Part shown: piece by piece, positions 1 to 13,400 of the stretch
Position numbering within the stretch: position 1 is the stretch's first letter
How the letters are laid out: each line of letters begins with the position of its first letter
NCBI GenBank assembly: GCA_000969725.1
Contig: JXSR01S009224.1
DNA: 26,616 nt
From: Ophiothrix spiculata
Taxonomy: Eukaryota > Echinodermata > Ophiuroidea > Amphilepidida > Ophiotrichidae
Reading direction: 5' to 3' (one strand)
Program-made: the position numbers and the translations under genes
The notes under the pieces: model-generated
Told to the model about the DNA's origin: nothing
The model's input: only the letters and a program-made list of their open reading frames with translations
The model's database searches: none

Positions 1-69
1 AAAAAAAAACGACCGACCCTCTCTGAAAAAAGCTGTGGAGGGCAACCAAAGAATTTTTTTTTTGCCTAA
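1..69. mobile_element. Terminal part of a TTAGGCC-family MITE, cut by the window edge
   Basis: The stretch holds CGACCGACCCT, then GAGGGCAACCAAA, then a T-run ending in GCCTAA. This same order recurs at 6200-6247 and 15580-15631, where it forms one end of inverted-repeat elements. The rest of the element lies left of the window. It sits about 60 bases downstream of the exon 7 splice donor. Confidence 0.6.
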
Positions 70-133
70 CTGAAGCAGCTTTAATGCATGTTACGCAAAT
101 CAAAAAACCTTTGTTAGACCTTAGTTCACTTAC

Positions 134-231
134 TTTCTTGGAAACTCCCACAATAAAACAACCAATGATGTTGCAGCAAAATCAGTGATACTCAGCTTGT
201 AAAATTCCTGACCAATGTAAGTTTCCCAGCA
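134..231 (-). CDS. TMC7: TMC7-like exon 7 (CWET block, start of TM6)
   Basis: The exon runs from the acceptor ..CTCATATAG at 232 to the donor GTAAGTG at 133, is 98 bases long, enters in phase 0 and leaves in phase 2. It encodes CWETYIGQEFYKLSITDF followed by a hydrophobic run (AATSLVVLL) and WEFPRK. The pattern CWET..GQE.YKL...DF..........FPRK is the best conserved block of the TMC family, directly preceding and entering TM6. The entry phase matches the end of exon 6 (..GNLQ). It is too short to stand out as a plain ORF and was found by searching for the expected CWE codons. No duplicate copy of this exon is visible nearby. The following exon lies beyond the left edge. Confidence 0.88.
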
Positions 232-3200
232 CTATATGAGGAGAAACACACAAGTTATTGATACATTGGGTTAAAAAAGAGCAAAAAATGTTTGCATGTC
301 CCCAATCAACCTTAACCCTTTGAACCCGACGAGCCGGTATACTGGCTCATGTGTACATGTACCGTATACATGATGAGCCGGTTTACCGGCTTTTCGGTCA
401 CGTGTCAGAAAGTTGATTTGTCTGTCAACAGGCATGGGTAGTTACAATTTTCAATGGTCTTATTTATATCAGAAGACATCAATGAAGCTTTGAACCCATG
501 GTTGATGGGTCAGTTTGCTTTTGTTTACTGACAGGGTAAACAATTCCTTATGTTTTCGTAAATTTTTAGACTACAATGCACGTCGGTATAAAAAGTACTC
601 TTTTATGAATGCTGGTTATTGGAAAAAATCAGATTACTCTAAAATGAAAAGGTAAAGCAAGGGAAATCAAAATCAAAGTAAGTTTAGGGGTTATATTATG
701 TTTTTTAACTTTCGGGTTGGCCCGGGTCAGTGGTACAGGTACACGTAAAATGGCCAGGGTTCAAAGGGTTTATATCTCAATGCACATCCAACTTTAGTTT
801 GGGAGCTCAGGCACTGCCGTTTGAAATTTGCAGGGGCTCAGTATGTAGCTCTCCTGGAGCTTTTTAGGGGAGTGGTAGGAGAGCAATTAGAAAAGCTCTT
901 CTGGAGTAAATGAGGGGAGCGATCTGTATTATTAATAAAATTAGCGAATCATTTTTGCAGCCCCACGGATCCGGTCATCACTTTTTACGTTCTGGATTTG
1001 ACAACGACATACCATGATACCTCACACCACACCCATGACAAATCAAAACAAACACAAGTGATTGAAACGTGTCGCCCGGTAAAAAATTCACCGTTCACAT
1101 CATGTTCCTTTTCGTACATGTTTCCGTTGTGTATAGCATAAACGCTAACATGACAAACACACAAAATTCCGATCATAAACCGCGCGGTGGTTGAACATTT
1201 CATTCCATGTCACTTGTGTAAATAAAATTTCTTTTAAAAATGACAATGCGGTACGTATCATTAAAGGCGCGCGATAAATCGCGCTCTCATAAAGCAATTC
1301 AGGCGCAAGGGCGCTCGATCGATCTCGCGCGCCTCAAACGGCAGTGCCTGGGAGCTATGATGTTTCGAGACAGTACAGACTGGTCTCTTGATCACAAATG
1401 ATGACAATTGTGACTTCCGGTTCTAGTGTTGCTAGTTGCTTTCCTGGTGATATGGTCATATACCGTACATGATTTAGGTTGAAAGTCGTGCCCCCCTCGT
1501 TTTTCATTGCTTGCCTGCATTTCCATACAGATTCTCTAATCCATCTGGGATATTTGTCGCTTTCCTTGTCAAGAATCTTTGGGTTGTCGCAGTCCCTGAC
1601 ATGGTTTGTTTCTGATGAAATCAGAAATTCAACCTCGGACGCGATATTTGACTATGCTCAGCTTCAATGGTCCGTACCTAAATATTCTGTGCCGACCTTA
1701 AGGCTGGGGTAGACCTTCAAATGGCATAAACCTTTTTTGTACTCTAACTTTCAAACTAATTCCATAAACTATATAAAAGTATACATTTTTAGAAGCAAAT
1801 TTGTAGCCTGAACATGATGATGATATCAGTTTTTGACCAAAAAATGCCAAAAAACGTTTTTTTTTTGCCCCAAAATTTCTGGAGAGCGTAACTAAAATTT
1901 GCCTTCATGAAACTTTGAATTTTTTTGCTTTTTGGAATTTAGAAACAAATGTCTAGGAACGGTTTTCTCAAATTTTTGATTTCCATCTTAGTTTTCCAAA
2001 AAATGACAAAAATAGGTCAAAATATGCAAAAAATCCCACCGCTGCCACCAAAATGGCAATTTTTGGCCTTTTTTTGGCATATTTTCAAAAAGTAAGATAA
2101 AAATCTAAAAATATGAGAAAACTGTTCCTAGACATTTGTTTCTAAATTCCAAAAAGCAAAAAAGTTCAAAATTTCACGAAGGCAAATTTTAGTTAGGCTT
2201 TCCAGAAATTTTGGGGCAAAAAATATGGTTTTTGGCATTTTTTGCCAAAATTGAAATTTTTGGTCAAAAACTGATATCATCATCATGTTCAGGGTAAAAA
2301 TCCACCTCTAAAAATGTATACTTTTATATGGTTTATGCAATTAGTTTGAGAGTTTTGAGTACAAAAACAGTTCATGCTAGTTGAAGGTCTACCCCAGCCT
2401 TAAGGTACCTTTCGATATGGCGGGTCACATATTACAAATGGATTGCTTGGCATCCAGGAAATAGCATATTTTGGACCTACCTGTAAGTTGCCAGTTTCAC
2501 ACACACCACAGTCATCCTTCTGGTTAGGACACTCAATTTGCGGGAATAATGAGAAGAATAAGATCCCGAGGGAAGCTAGACGCAAATATTCTGTCCCGGC
2601 CTTAAGGTACCTTTCGATATGGCGGGTCACATATTACAAATGGATTGCATGGCATTCAGGAAATAGCATATTTTGGACCTACCTGTAAGTTGCCAGTTTC
2701 ACACACTCCACAGTCATCCTTCTGGTTAGGACACTCAATTTGCGGGAATAATGAGAAGAATAAGATCCCGAGGGAAGCTAGACGCAAAAATACTGTCCTG
2801 TAGGAAGTAGATAAGAAGAAACAAATATGGTGAAACACAGTCATCCTTCTGGTTAGGACACTCAATTTGAGGGAATAATGAGAATAATAAGATCCCAAGG
2901 GAAGCTAGACGCAAAAATACTGTCCTGTAGGAAGTAGATAAGAAAAACCTTGAGTGAAACACAATGACCTCTACATCAAATCAACCAAGAAGTTTGTGAC
3001 TTTGATAATTGGATCACATAACATACAATAACTAACCAGGCATACACTGTATGCAGCGCCATGAAGAGCAGTCGCACAGGGACAACAGCTTAACGTGACT
3101 TCCGAACCACACAGCATTAAGAGTTTACACATACAACATGGTTTGAGGGGAAGTATAGCAAAATACTGTCCTTGAGGTGTTGGATGATCGAGATTTGCAG

Positions 3201-6200
3201 AGGGAGGAAGTCTCCATCATCCAACACCAAGGGACAGTATTTTGCAATACTTCTCTGAAATAAACAATGTTGTATTTGTTTTACTAAACCTCAAAAAAGT
3301 CAAAATATAACTTGAAAATAAGTCAAAAATCAACAAATTCAATACTTTGCTGTGAGCCATACGTTAATAGTACCATGCGGATGTTTTTACTACTTTCCCC
3401 GCGTGTGTGTAAAACAAACAGATGCAATGCGTCAACGCATACCCGCGTGGCTGTACTTGAGTATTAATGCACACCCAGGAAAGTAGCCGAAAATACTTTT
3501 TGCGCGTCTCCGTTATTTAGCCAATAAAACGACTGTATTAACTTGTAAATATTCAAGAGTTGTAGTCATAAAGTTTCTTGCCCAAGGAGACAAAAAGACG
3601 TTGTCCGATTGGGGCTTGAACCCGATACAGGTAGTCTCCTGGAACAAACTAAGCATATCATTGTTTTGAAGTAAAATTGGACATTCAAAGGGAATATGTA
3701 CGATTGTACTGTTATACTTATGATTTAAACATGTTATAGAGTGGTTCATCAACAAATTAATGTTCAGCGATAAATCTGCGTTTCAAAGCCGCAAAACATG
3801 AAAAAAATCCTTTGACGCACAGGATGTAGTGTTGCTGATTTGTGATGAACTTCTCTGCAAAATCGTCCTAATTGTCCTAAATGCTTGTTAACATAAACAT
3901 TTTTCAAATATATAAGTTGAAAATATTTACAGATGTTTCCAGTTTGACAGAAATCTTTCTTTATAAAATATTTATCAAAATCTAAAGCAAAATGCTAATT
4001 TTTAGCATGTTTGATGTATTGCAGATTGCAAGTTCAAAGTTCCAGGAACGTGAAAGACATTGCACTGACTTCAGCATACGATATAATAAGCGCACTTCTG
4101 TGAACACAGTGCTATGTGCGACTTGTTAATTTAGATATCAACTGTAGGTTTATAAAGAACATATAATCAAGTGTATTTGAGTGGCGCACTGGCAAAATGA
4201 GAGGAGAGTCGTGATCGAAGATTTTGAATAAATGGCTGCTCAAGTAAAAATATGGTGAACTTTTTTTTTTTTTGACATAAATAGCATATACGGTGGCATG
4301 TCATTAGATGGGTATGCTAAAAAGGTGGTGTTGTTACATTTTTTCATGGGTTCTCCAACTAAATTTGATGTAAATTCACTACTCCTTGGCCTATGGACTT
4401 GTTTAATGTCTCATTTGAAAGCTTACACTTTTTGCTATTTGTGGCAGTAATTTGGTCTTCATGGGTTACATAATTTAAGAGAGACAATGGTTTGAACTTG
4501 GCAGTACAAGGGTGGTGGTGCCTAAGGATGCGGTAGATAGCCAAATTGAGACAATATCACCATTTCGGAAGGTTTGACACTGCTGGAACATTCACAAATG
4601 GATTCTGTGACCTCAAATACATACAGATAGTCACCAACATGGCTAAAATTTGGTATATAATTACAGTAATTGGCAAATTTATCATTTTTATTAGACCTTC
4701 CTCAGACCCCCTCCCCCCTCGATCAGTCTTTTGGGCAGCACCTTCTCATTTTTTGTCCGATTTTGACAAATTTGGTGTCAAAATGTTCAGGGGATCAAGC
4801 TGCATCAAATAAGAATTAGGACAGAATGATTTGAAACATCACCATTTTCTCCCCTTGTATAGCCCGCCACTAATTAATTGAAGGTCATTAACGCCAAGAC
4901 CCTAAGGTGTCTGTTTCAAGTTTAATGCATCAAAGTAACTTTTACTTTTAAAGTGTTTATAACATATCCTGAAAATTATGACTTGCTTTAGTAAAAACAG
5001 GCAATTTTGAGAAAAACTCGTTTGAAAATTACAGTTTGCATTGCCGTCTATGGAGTAATTAACCATTAATTAGCTCATTATGCCAAAACAAAAGTGATAT
5101 TTGGCTAAAAAGTTACTTGAATTGAAAGAGATCAATAATATTAACATCATATCAAAAAATGTTTTTTTCAAGTAACACATTTTTGACCCACCTCATGAAA
5201 TGCCACCATACATAAGTTTTAAACTATAACTTGAGTTTTGGAGGTCAATTATGCTAGGAAGTGCAATAATTCATGGTTAATTGATCGCATTTCAAAAATC
5301 AAATTTTGTTTTTCGACATAAATAGCATATATACATAAATGTTAAACTAAAACTTGAGTTTCAAAGGTCAATTATGCCGGGAAGTGCAATAATCCATGGT
5401 TAATTGATCGCATTTCTAAAATCAAATTTTGTTTTCCAACATAAATAGCATATTAACATAAGTGGTAAACTATAACTTGAGTTTCGAAGGTCGATTATGC
5501 CAGGAAGTTCAATAATTCATGGTTAATTGATCGCATTTTGCTATCTTACACTATAGTAATCAGTAACTTTAAAATCAATTTGTGACAATTTTTTATTCAC
5601 GATTTTGAGCAGACTGCCTTTTATTTCAATCTCTGAATGAAGATTGGAAAAAGAAAATATGACATATTATATATCATTCGAAAGCTGAGATTTTAGAGAA
5701 TTTAAATATGTCATAAACTCATTTTTGAAAATCGCGACTTTCCGCTCATTTTGCCAGTGCACCCAACATTTGTTACTTTACTTTGTTTTGTTTTCTACGG
5801 CATGATTGTCTTCAGGCCTTATGATTATGTTCGCAATTATCATTTTTGTGTGTTTACCTTGTTGTTTTGAAAGATATTGAAACAAAACAGAATTAGAATA
5901 ACGGCAATATGCTCCTGTACAAGTGGATACAGTGTGTCCTTGTAATGACACCTTAGGCCAAAAAAAAAAAAAAAAAATAATACTCTTCCACCTACTGCTA
6001 GGTCGATCGGCCGCTCCAGCCTTCACAACTTCCCCCGCGACATCCAAATCAAAACAATCAAATACTTCTTGTAGTAATTTGGGACATCTTAAACATTTTG
6101 AGAGTTGAATATCGAAAAAAGTGAAAAATATAACATTTTTTTTGTAGTTTTCGGTAAGTTTTTTTTAAATAAAAAAAAGTTTGGGTCGGGCTGAAAAATA

Positions 6201-7430
6201 GGGTCGGTCGGTGGAGGGCAACCAAACAAAAAAAAATTTTGGCCTTAGCTTACCTGATTAAAGTGATGGTAATTTCAAATTGTGGACTGTAATCTTCAAA
6301 TCTAACAACCACATTAAATATCATAGGCACAACACCGTTGAGTATGGTGATGGTTATGGACGGCAAAAAACTAATCAACAGATTCACAAAATTGTCACCG
6401 GATAAGGCACTGGTAGAGTTCTGTACATGGAGAAAACAAACAGCACCATTAAGTATTGTGATGTGTATGGACGGCAAAAAACTAATCAAGAGATTCACAA
6501 AATTGTCACCGGATAAGGCACTGGTAGAGTTCTGTGCAAGGAGAAAACAAACAACACCATTAAGTATGGTGATGGTTATGGACGGCAAAAAACTAATCAA
6601 CAGATTCACAAAATTGTCACCGGATAAGGCACTGGTAGAGTTCTGCGGAAGGAGAAAAGAAAATGGTTTACACATGAAAATGGGGTCATAGGGTTCCCAG
6701 CCCTTCAGGGAAATCAGGGAAAATTATCTTATTTTTTTCCAGTCAGGGAAAAGTTTGGGAATTTGATAAAAAATGCCTTATATCAGGAAAAAGTCAGGGA
6801 TTTTTGATCAAAAATTTTCATTTTCCATTGTGTGAATTAAGGTTCAGGATTTAAAAATTAACCTATGTTAGTGATTTTTCATTAAAAAAATTAAAATGGA
6901 ATTTTGAAATTTTGTCAGGGAAAAATTAGGGAAAAGTCAGGTAATTTTGTTTTTCTGCACAGTTAATGTGTCTAGATTCTCAATGGATTACACCATCAGG
7001 TCTCTATTTGATGATTTGAATTATGAAGAAGATGGAAGAATGTGCACGAATAGGATGCTTGTAATTCTAGACCTTTAAGCTACTATTAATTTTTTTTAAT
7101 GAATAGCGTCACCATTAACGAACTCTCAAAATATGGACTGAAAATGACGTATTTTGATCTAAAATGGGCATTTTTTGAAAAATGAGATGATGGAAACAAA
7201 TTTGACAATTCCAGAAATAATTTTTCGTAGGTAATGTCCAAATGTAACCTGCGCACATGGTATAATGGTGGATCGCACAGGATGCTGGATACTTTCTAAA
7301 CTGCATTATTGGATGTACAAAAATAACATATTGCAGTGAATAACAATCTATGAAACCTTTCTGATTTTATGTAAAAAAGTGGAAAAGTTGAAGACGGAAA
7401 AGGTATACTTTAGGTCCCATCAAAAACTAT

Positions 7431-7468
<38 letters not shown>

Positions 7469-10400
7469 AACTAACCCTAATCCTACACCCTAACCCTAAC
7501 CCTAACCCTAAATTAAACCTAACCCTAATACTAACCCTAAACCCTAACCCTAAAATTATGGATGGGACCTAAAGTACACTTGGTCCTTGAAGACTAATCA
7601 TACTAAAACACTCTGTACATTCCCAACAAACAATGCTGCTATTTTGAACAATCATGTGAGCAATTTATGTCATTTGGCTTTGGCTACATAAACCAAAACT
7701 GATTTGGAACATAAATACATGTACATTGTCAAAATTGCATGGAAAAATAACTTCGCATTCGCATTAACAATGCAACTGACAAGAAATGGACTTCCTGGTG
7801 TTCCAGTTCTTTGCATGGGGCAGGGTATACACATCAAGATTCCCTGGTGATCCAGTTCAGTGGTCCAGTGAGACATACACATCAAGATTCCTTCTCAAGT
7901 TCTTCTAAATGTACTTGCCACTCGGGTGCCTTGCCTATGGCCATCTTTCTGTGGTTTTATGCACTAGTACTTAACAGGTGCTTTATTTGTACCTGGAGGC
8001 AGTTATAGACTCGCAGGCATGAGAATGAAATTCCATGAAAAAACAGGAAAATTGTGGAAAAAACAGGAAAACAAGCTAAAAAAAGAAGGAAAACACATAC
8101 ATTTGACCACAAAAAAAACCCAGGAATTCCTGTTTAAACAGGAAGATTCTCATGCCTGATAGAGGTACAATGATGATGGTGGGTTTTTCTAAAAGAGATT
8201 TTTCAGGGTATGTTTTACAGAATACTTCTAAAGACTTATGTGTAGTCCTTTAGTAATGAACATTTCCAGAATTTATGGCCTAGTGCTTTGCACTGGAGGA
8301 AATTGCCTGAGTATAAGGGTTCGCTTCAAAAACTCAACCTGCGGTTGCCTACCGGTTCAACTGGAGTAAACAATAGCCAACTGCCCAGAACCGGCAGACA
8401 ACCGCCGGTTGAGTTTTGAAGTCGTCCCTAAGTTGCTTTGGAGATTCATTTTCGAAATCTGTGGTTGCAATTGAAATAGGATTGGATTGTTTCTATTTTG
8501 AGATTCTCTTTGCAAATGAAGTCAAGAGTACTTTTAATGATCAGAATATTGGTGTCATCAATAAACTGAAGTATTCTCTACCTGAAAAAGTCTTGTATAC
8601 ATTGTATTGCACTTTAGTTTTACCCTATGTTAATTACAATGTCTTAATTTGGGGAAATACTTGCAAAAATTTATTTGGATAAAATATATAAACTTCAAAA
8701 ATGGGCTGTAAGATCAATCACAAATAGTCACTATAGAAGCCATTCTGCTCCTTTATTCAAAGAATGTAATATCTTAAATGTTTATGATACTTTTAAACTT
8801 GAAGTTGGTATTTTCATGTATAAGTTTTCTTCAAATCGCTTGCCAGAGAGCTTCGATAGCTTCTTTTCAAAAAATAGAGATTTACATGAATATCAAACTA
8901 GACACTGTAATGATTTTATTCCAACGAGAAATAAAAAGGTTTTCTCAGATCAATCAATAAAAACGTCAGGACCTATTCTTTGGAATGCAATTGATCACAA
9001 AATAAAAAAATCAAAGTCAATAAAACACTTTCGTAAACAACTGAAGTGTCACCTCATATCAAATTATCATTAGCAAATCTTTGTTTGGAGCATAAGTGAC
9101 TTTTGTAGTTTCTTTGTTTTTGTATTTGTTTTGTATTATTTTTTCTCATGGTTGTGATTACATCAGGCCTTCCTGGCCTTTCAATCACACCCCCCATATT
9201 GATTTGTTTGTTTTTTATGTACATTTTTTAATATGTTTGTAAATATTGATATGGAAAATAAAGCTGTCTGAATGAATGAATGAATGATCCGCTATGAAAC
9301 AATAGCATGTAAAACATAACAAACCAGCTGTTCATGCATGTATAATGTTCATACAATGAAATGCATAATGGAAATTGTCATTTATGATGCTCAGCTGCTG
9401 TGATTTTCAAATTCACATTCAAAGCCAGATGAGTTGCCAACCATGTCGCCATGTTGATTTAAGGTGGCTTAGCACAGATAGAATTCCTCTATTTACTTTT
9501 CTTATTATGTGGTTTCATATGTGCTGATCACATTTCTGAAATAAAAAAGGGGGTCACCAACTTAGTTTTTTGAAAAAAAAGCCATTTAAAAAATCACTTT
9601 TTACCATTGACTTCTATGGTAAAATCAAAATAAATAAGACAAAAACACTTATAATTTAAAAACGGCTCAATATTTTTCTCTTTTTTTCACATATGTTTCG
9701 GTCCTTATATAGTTCTTTCAAGAAACGTAATAAAAAAAATATGGTCACCGACTTACTTTATGAGATATTAAGCAAAATTAAGGGAAAAAATTGCATTTTT
9801 AGCAATGATTTTAATACCTTAATAAGCACTGTGTGCTTTGAGGTCTGTGCCGTAAGGAGTAACACGCATGGTCTTATGCGTGAATATAAAAATGACACAC
9901 GTATAAAAACATGTTTTATTAAAGCGCACGATACAGAACGCCAAAAAGTACGCTGAAAGCCCATGATAAATACTTTGAAATTGTGTCCAACACTGCTGAT
10001 ATCAGCTCACTTGCGTCTGACACCGTTTCTGTGCTAAGCCACCTTAAAGCCCAGTTGGGTAACAATGAATCATCATGGACAAATCAAGGCTTTTCTAAGG
10101 AAGTCTGGAGTAAAAAAATAAACCAGGAAGCAAGCATGGACTGAAAGGTACATGAAAAAATTTAGATCAAATTATTTTTTCATTTTATTTATTTTTTTAT
10201 GTCAAATGCATATCAAGGTTTAAACAGCAAAACACAAAAATTGTAAACGCGACAGTGTAATGCTGACAACTTTTCGCCAAGACAGCGGTTCACCACCTAT
10301 TTTGAAGCAGTTAACCTGTTCCAAGGAGGGAAAGAAGCACCCTATGGGAAATCCAAGCAACCATGACAACACCAGGAAAAAAGGTCACCTCACTGCATGG

Positions 10401-13400
10401 GTAGATGCAATTTGCTATTTACCGTTAGTCAATACCTGTTCCATTCTTAATGAACCAAATTGGTCCGGATTCTATGCACACTCGACGCTTCACTTTGCAA
10501 TCTGACACAGTCTTCAAGATATTTGTCAGCATCAGCATTCCAACCTTCCAAACAGCTAACTACTTTGGCAGGCATGATCATCTGTTGAAATACACCATCC
10601 CAAAAACGACCATCGACAGCTACTAGTTCTCATTTTACCCATGATGCATCAGGGCCTGGAAACAACTGCCATCAGGCGTTGTAACAGCTCTAACGCCAGC
10701 TGCCTTCAGGGACTCGGCTCTTTCTACCATCAGGATGCTGCGTCCTCCAGCGGGCTCCAATCTCTTGTAATCATATACAAGCTACTTGTATATAGTGCAC
10801 CCTCATTTTAGATCTCTTCTCTACGTTGGATCCTGATTTGTGACTGTTTGTTCTACATTTCGAAACCCTGCATCATGGCTGTGACATCACCTTGCATTCA
10901 TTCTACTATACAGCCCCCTTTTAGAATTACTGCATCAACAAATTTACTTACTTACTCCAGCGACTTCCGTCGGTCCTTAATGATAGCTTTCCACTGTTGT
11001 CTGTCTGTCATGCAGTTGTGTATTTCAACTGGTTGAAGCTGGGTGTCTTTACTCAGAACGTCTACATAAGTGATCATTGGACATCCAACCTTTCTCGTTC
11101 CCTGGGTGGGTCGCCACAGAATCAGGTCTGCTACTGGTTGGGAGCTAGCCCTTTTGCAGTGGCCAGCGAATCGGAGTCTTCTCTTCTGTATTGTATTTGA
11201 TACTTTGGGTAGTTGTCCATATAGTTCAGCATTTGATGTGTGGCTTTTCCAGCTGATATTAAGTGCTGCTCTCAGAAGCCTAGTGTAACATCCATCAACA
11301 GCTTTCCTTAGTTTAGGTGTCATAGTCCAAGTTTCAGCACCGTAGAGTAATACGCTCTCGACTGTTGCCTGGAAAAGTTTTAGTTTGATGTCTCTCGATA
11401 GCCGTGAATGNNNNNNNNNNNNNNNNNNNNNNNNNNNNNNNNNNNNNNNNNNNNNNNNNNNNNNNNNNNNNNNNNNNNNNNNNNNNNNNNNNNNNNNNNN
11501 NNNNNNNNNNNNNNNNNNNNNNNNNNNNNNNNNNNNNNNNNNNNNNNNNNNNNNNNNNNNNNNNNNNNNNNNNNNNNNNNNNNNNNNNNNNNNNNNNNNN
11601 NNNNNNNNNNNNNNNNNNNNNNNNNNNNNNNNNNNNNNNNNNNNNNNNNNNNNNNNNNNNNNNNNNNNNNNNNNNNNNNNNNNNNNNNNNNNNNNNNNNN
11701 NNNNNNNNNNNNNNNNNNNNNNNNNNNNNNNNNNNNNNNNNNNNNNNNNNNNNNNNNNNNNNNNNNNNNNNNNNNNNNNNNNNNNNNNNNNNNNNNNNNN
11801 NNNNNNNNNNNNNNNNNNNNNNNNNNNNNNNNNNNNNNNNNNNNNNNNNNNNNNNNNNNNNNNNNNNNNNNNNNNNNNNNNNNNNNNNNNNNNNNNNNNN
11901 NNNNNNNNNNNNNNNNNNNNNNNNNNNNNNNNNNNNNNNNNNNNNNNNNNNNNNNNNNNNNNNNNNNNNNNNNNNNNNNNNNNNNNNNNNNNNNNNNNNN
12001 NNNNNNNNNNNNNNNNNNNNNNNNNNNNNNNNNNNNNNNNNNNNNNNNNNNNNNNNNNNNNNNNNNNNNNNNNNNNNNNNNNNNNNNNNNNNNNNNNNNN
12101 NNNNNNNNNNNNNNNNNNNNNNNNNNNNNNNNNNNNNNNNNNNNNNNNNNNNNNNNNNNNNNNNNNNNNNNNNNNNNNNNNNNNNNNNNNNNNNNNNNNN
12201 NNNNNNNNNNNNNNNNNNNNNNNNNNNNNNNNNNNNNNNNNNNNNNNNNNNNNNNNNNNNNNNNNNNNNNNNNNAATGTATACTTTTATATAGTTTATGC
12301 AATTAGTTCGAAAGTTAGAGCACAAAAACGGTTTATGCCATTTGAAGGTCTACCCCAGCCTTAACTCGCTTCATCAAATTTATGAAATTTCATGCAATTT
12401 TTCACACATATGTTCAACATTTTCAAGCCATGACTGCCTGTGCCATTTCCTAGATGATAAAGCTGGATTTGAATGTCAAACCTTGCATTGAATCACACAA
12501 AATTGGGAAAATATCAATTCTACATTACCGTTGGTGTTGGTTGAGTATCCACGTCTTGATTCTGATGATTAAACCGAGTTGATATATGAAATTTTGTGAA
12601 ATTTAGAAACAGTCAAACATGAATATTGTGTTTGAATTGAACTTCTAGATTACATAATGGTAATATTCACTGAATACCTGTATACCTTACATTAAATAGT
12701 ACTATGATCTTAAAATGAACATCCACATCTTGATTCTGATGATTAACTTTTTAAGAGCACCAAGAGTATCCATTTTGAAAAATTGGGTGTTTTTTGGGTG
12801 TATTCATAATAGCTGCCATTTGTTGAAATTTGTCTGAGGTGTCCCTAATGAGCATGGATTTTGAACCAAACATTCTACCATCTGAAGTAATACTGAAATA
12901 AATATCAGGTTGATGCTAAATTTCAAAAGAAATATCAAAATATATGACAGTTTTATCAGTTTTCATAAATAAGATAAGCATATTCTTATAAATTTATCAT
13001 AAGGCGTTAACTTTTACCTCATGAAAAATTAATGTGGTGCAAAATGTGCGCACCACTTGGCGCTCAAAGGGTTCAACCGAGTTAACATGAATATTGTGTT
13101 TGAATTGAACTTCTAGATTACATAATGGTAATATTCACTGAATGTATACCTTACATGATCTTAAAATGACATTGCCATTAAGGTTGGTAATTTCCCATGC
13201 ATGAGAATAGATTACTAAGTTTTGTTAGGATTTGCTTCAAAATGATTCAAAATGAGCTTATATGTGCAGAAATTCCAACTAATTTGACAACATTTTGCAT
13301 CAATTCCTTCAAATGCTATAGATTTTCATGTCTGACTTTTGCAACATTTATTCTTGTCAAAGTTGTAAATAAAATCAAGAATATACAATGAAAACTTTTA

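Noticed and set aside
2443-2688. Plus-strand ORF over the exon 6 copies
   Set aside because: Antisense shadow of the duplicated TM5 exon.
2403-2935. Mutually exclusive exon cassette for exon 6
   Set aside because: Copies C and A each lack one splice site or part of the exon, so they are not interchangeable exons; only copy B is complete.
3600-3640. Functional tRNA gene
   Set aside because: Only a B-box-like string is present; no cloverleaf or A box could be traced.
6338-6691. Plus-strand 117-codon ORF with a threefold repeat
   Set aside because: It is the antisense of the threefold TMC exon 5 repeat. The minus strand has the family motifs and splice sites.
7430-7560. True chromosome end
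   Set aside because: Telomere-like repeats are degenerate, short and internal, with inverted flanks and ordinary intron sequence on both sides.
10952-12364. Very long apparent ORFs on both strands across 11404-12306
   Set aside because: They are open only because they run through the N gap; only the LINE part at 10952-11410 has real protein similarity.
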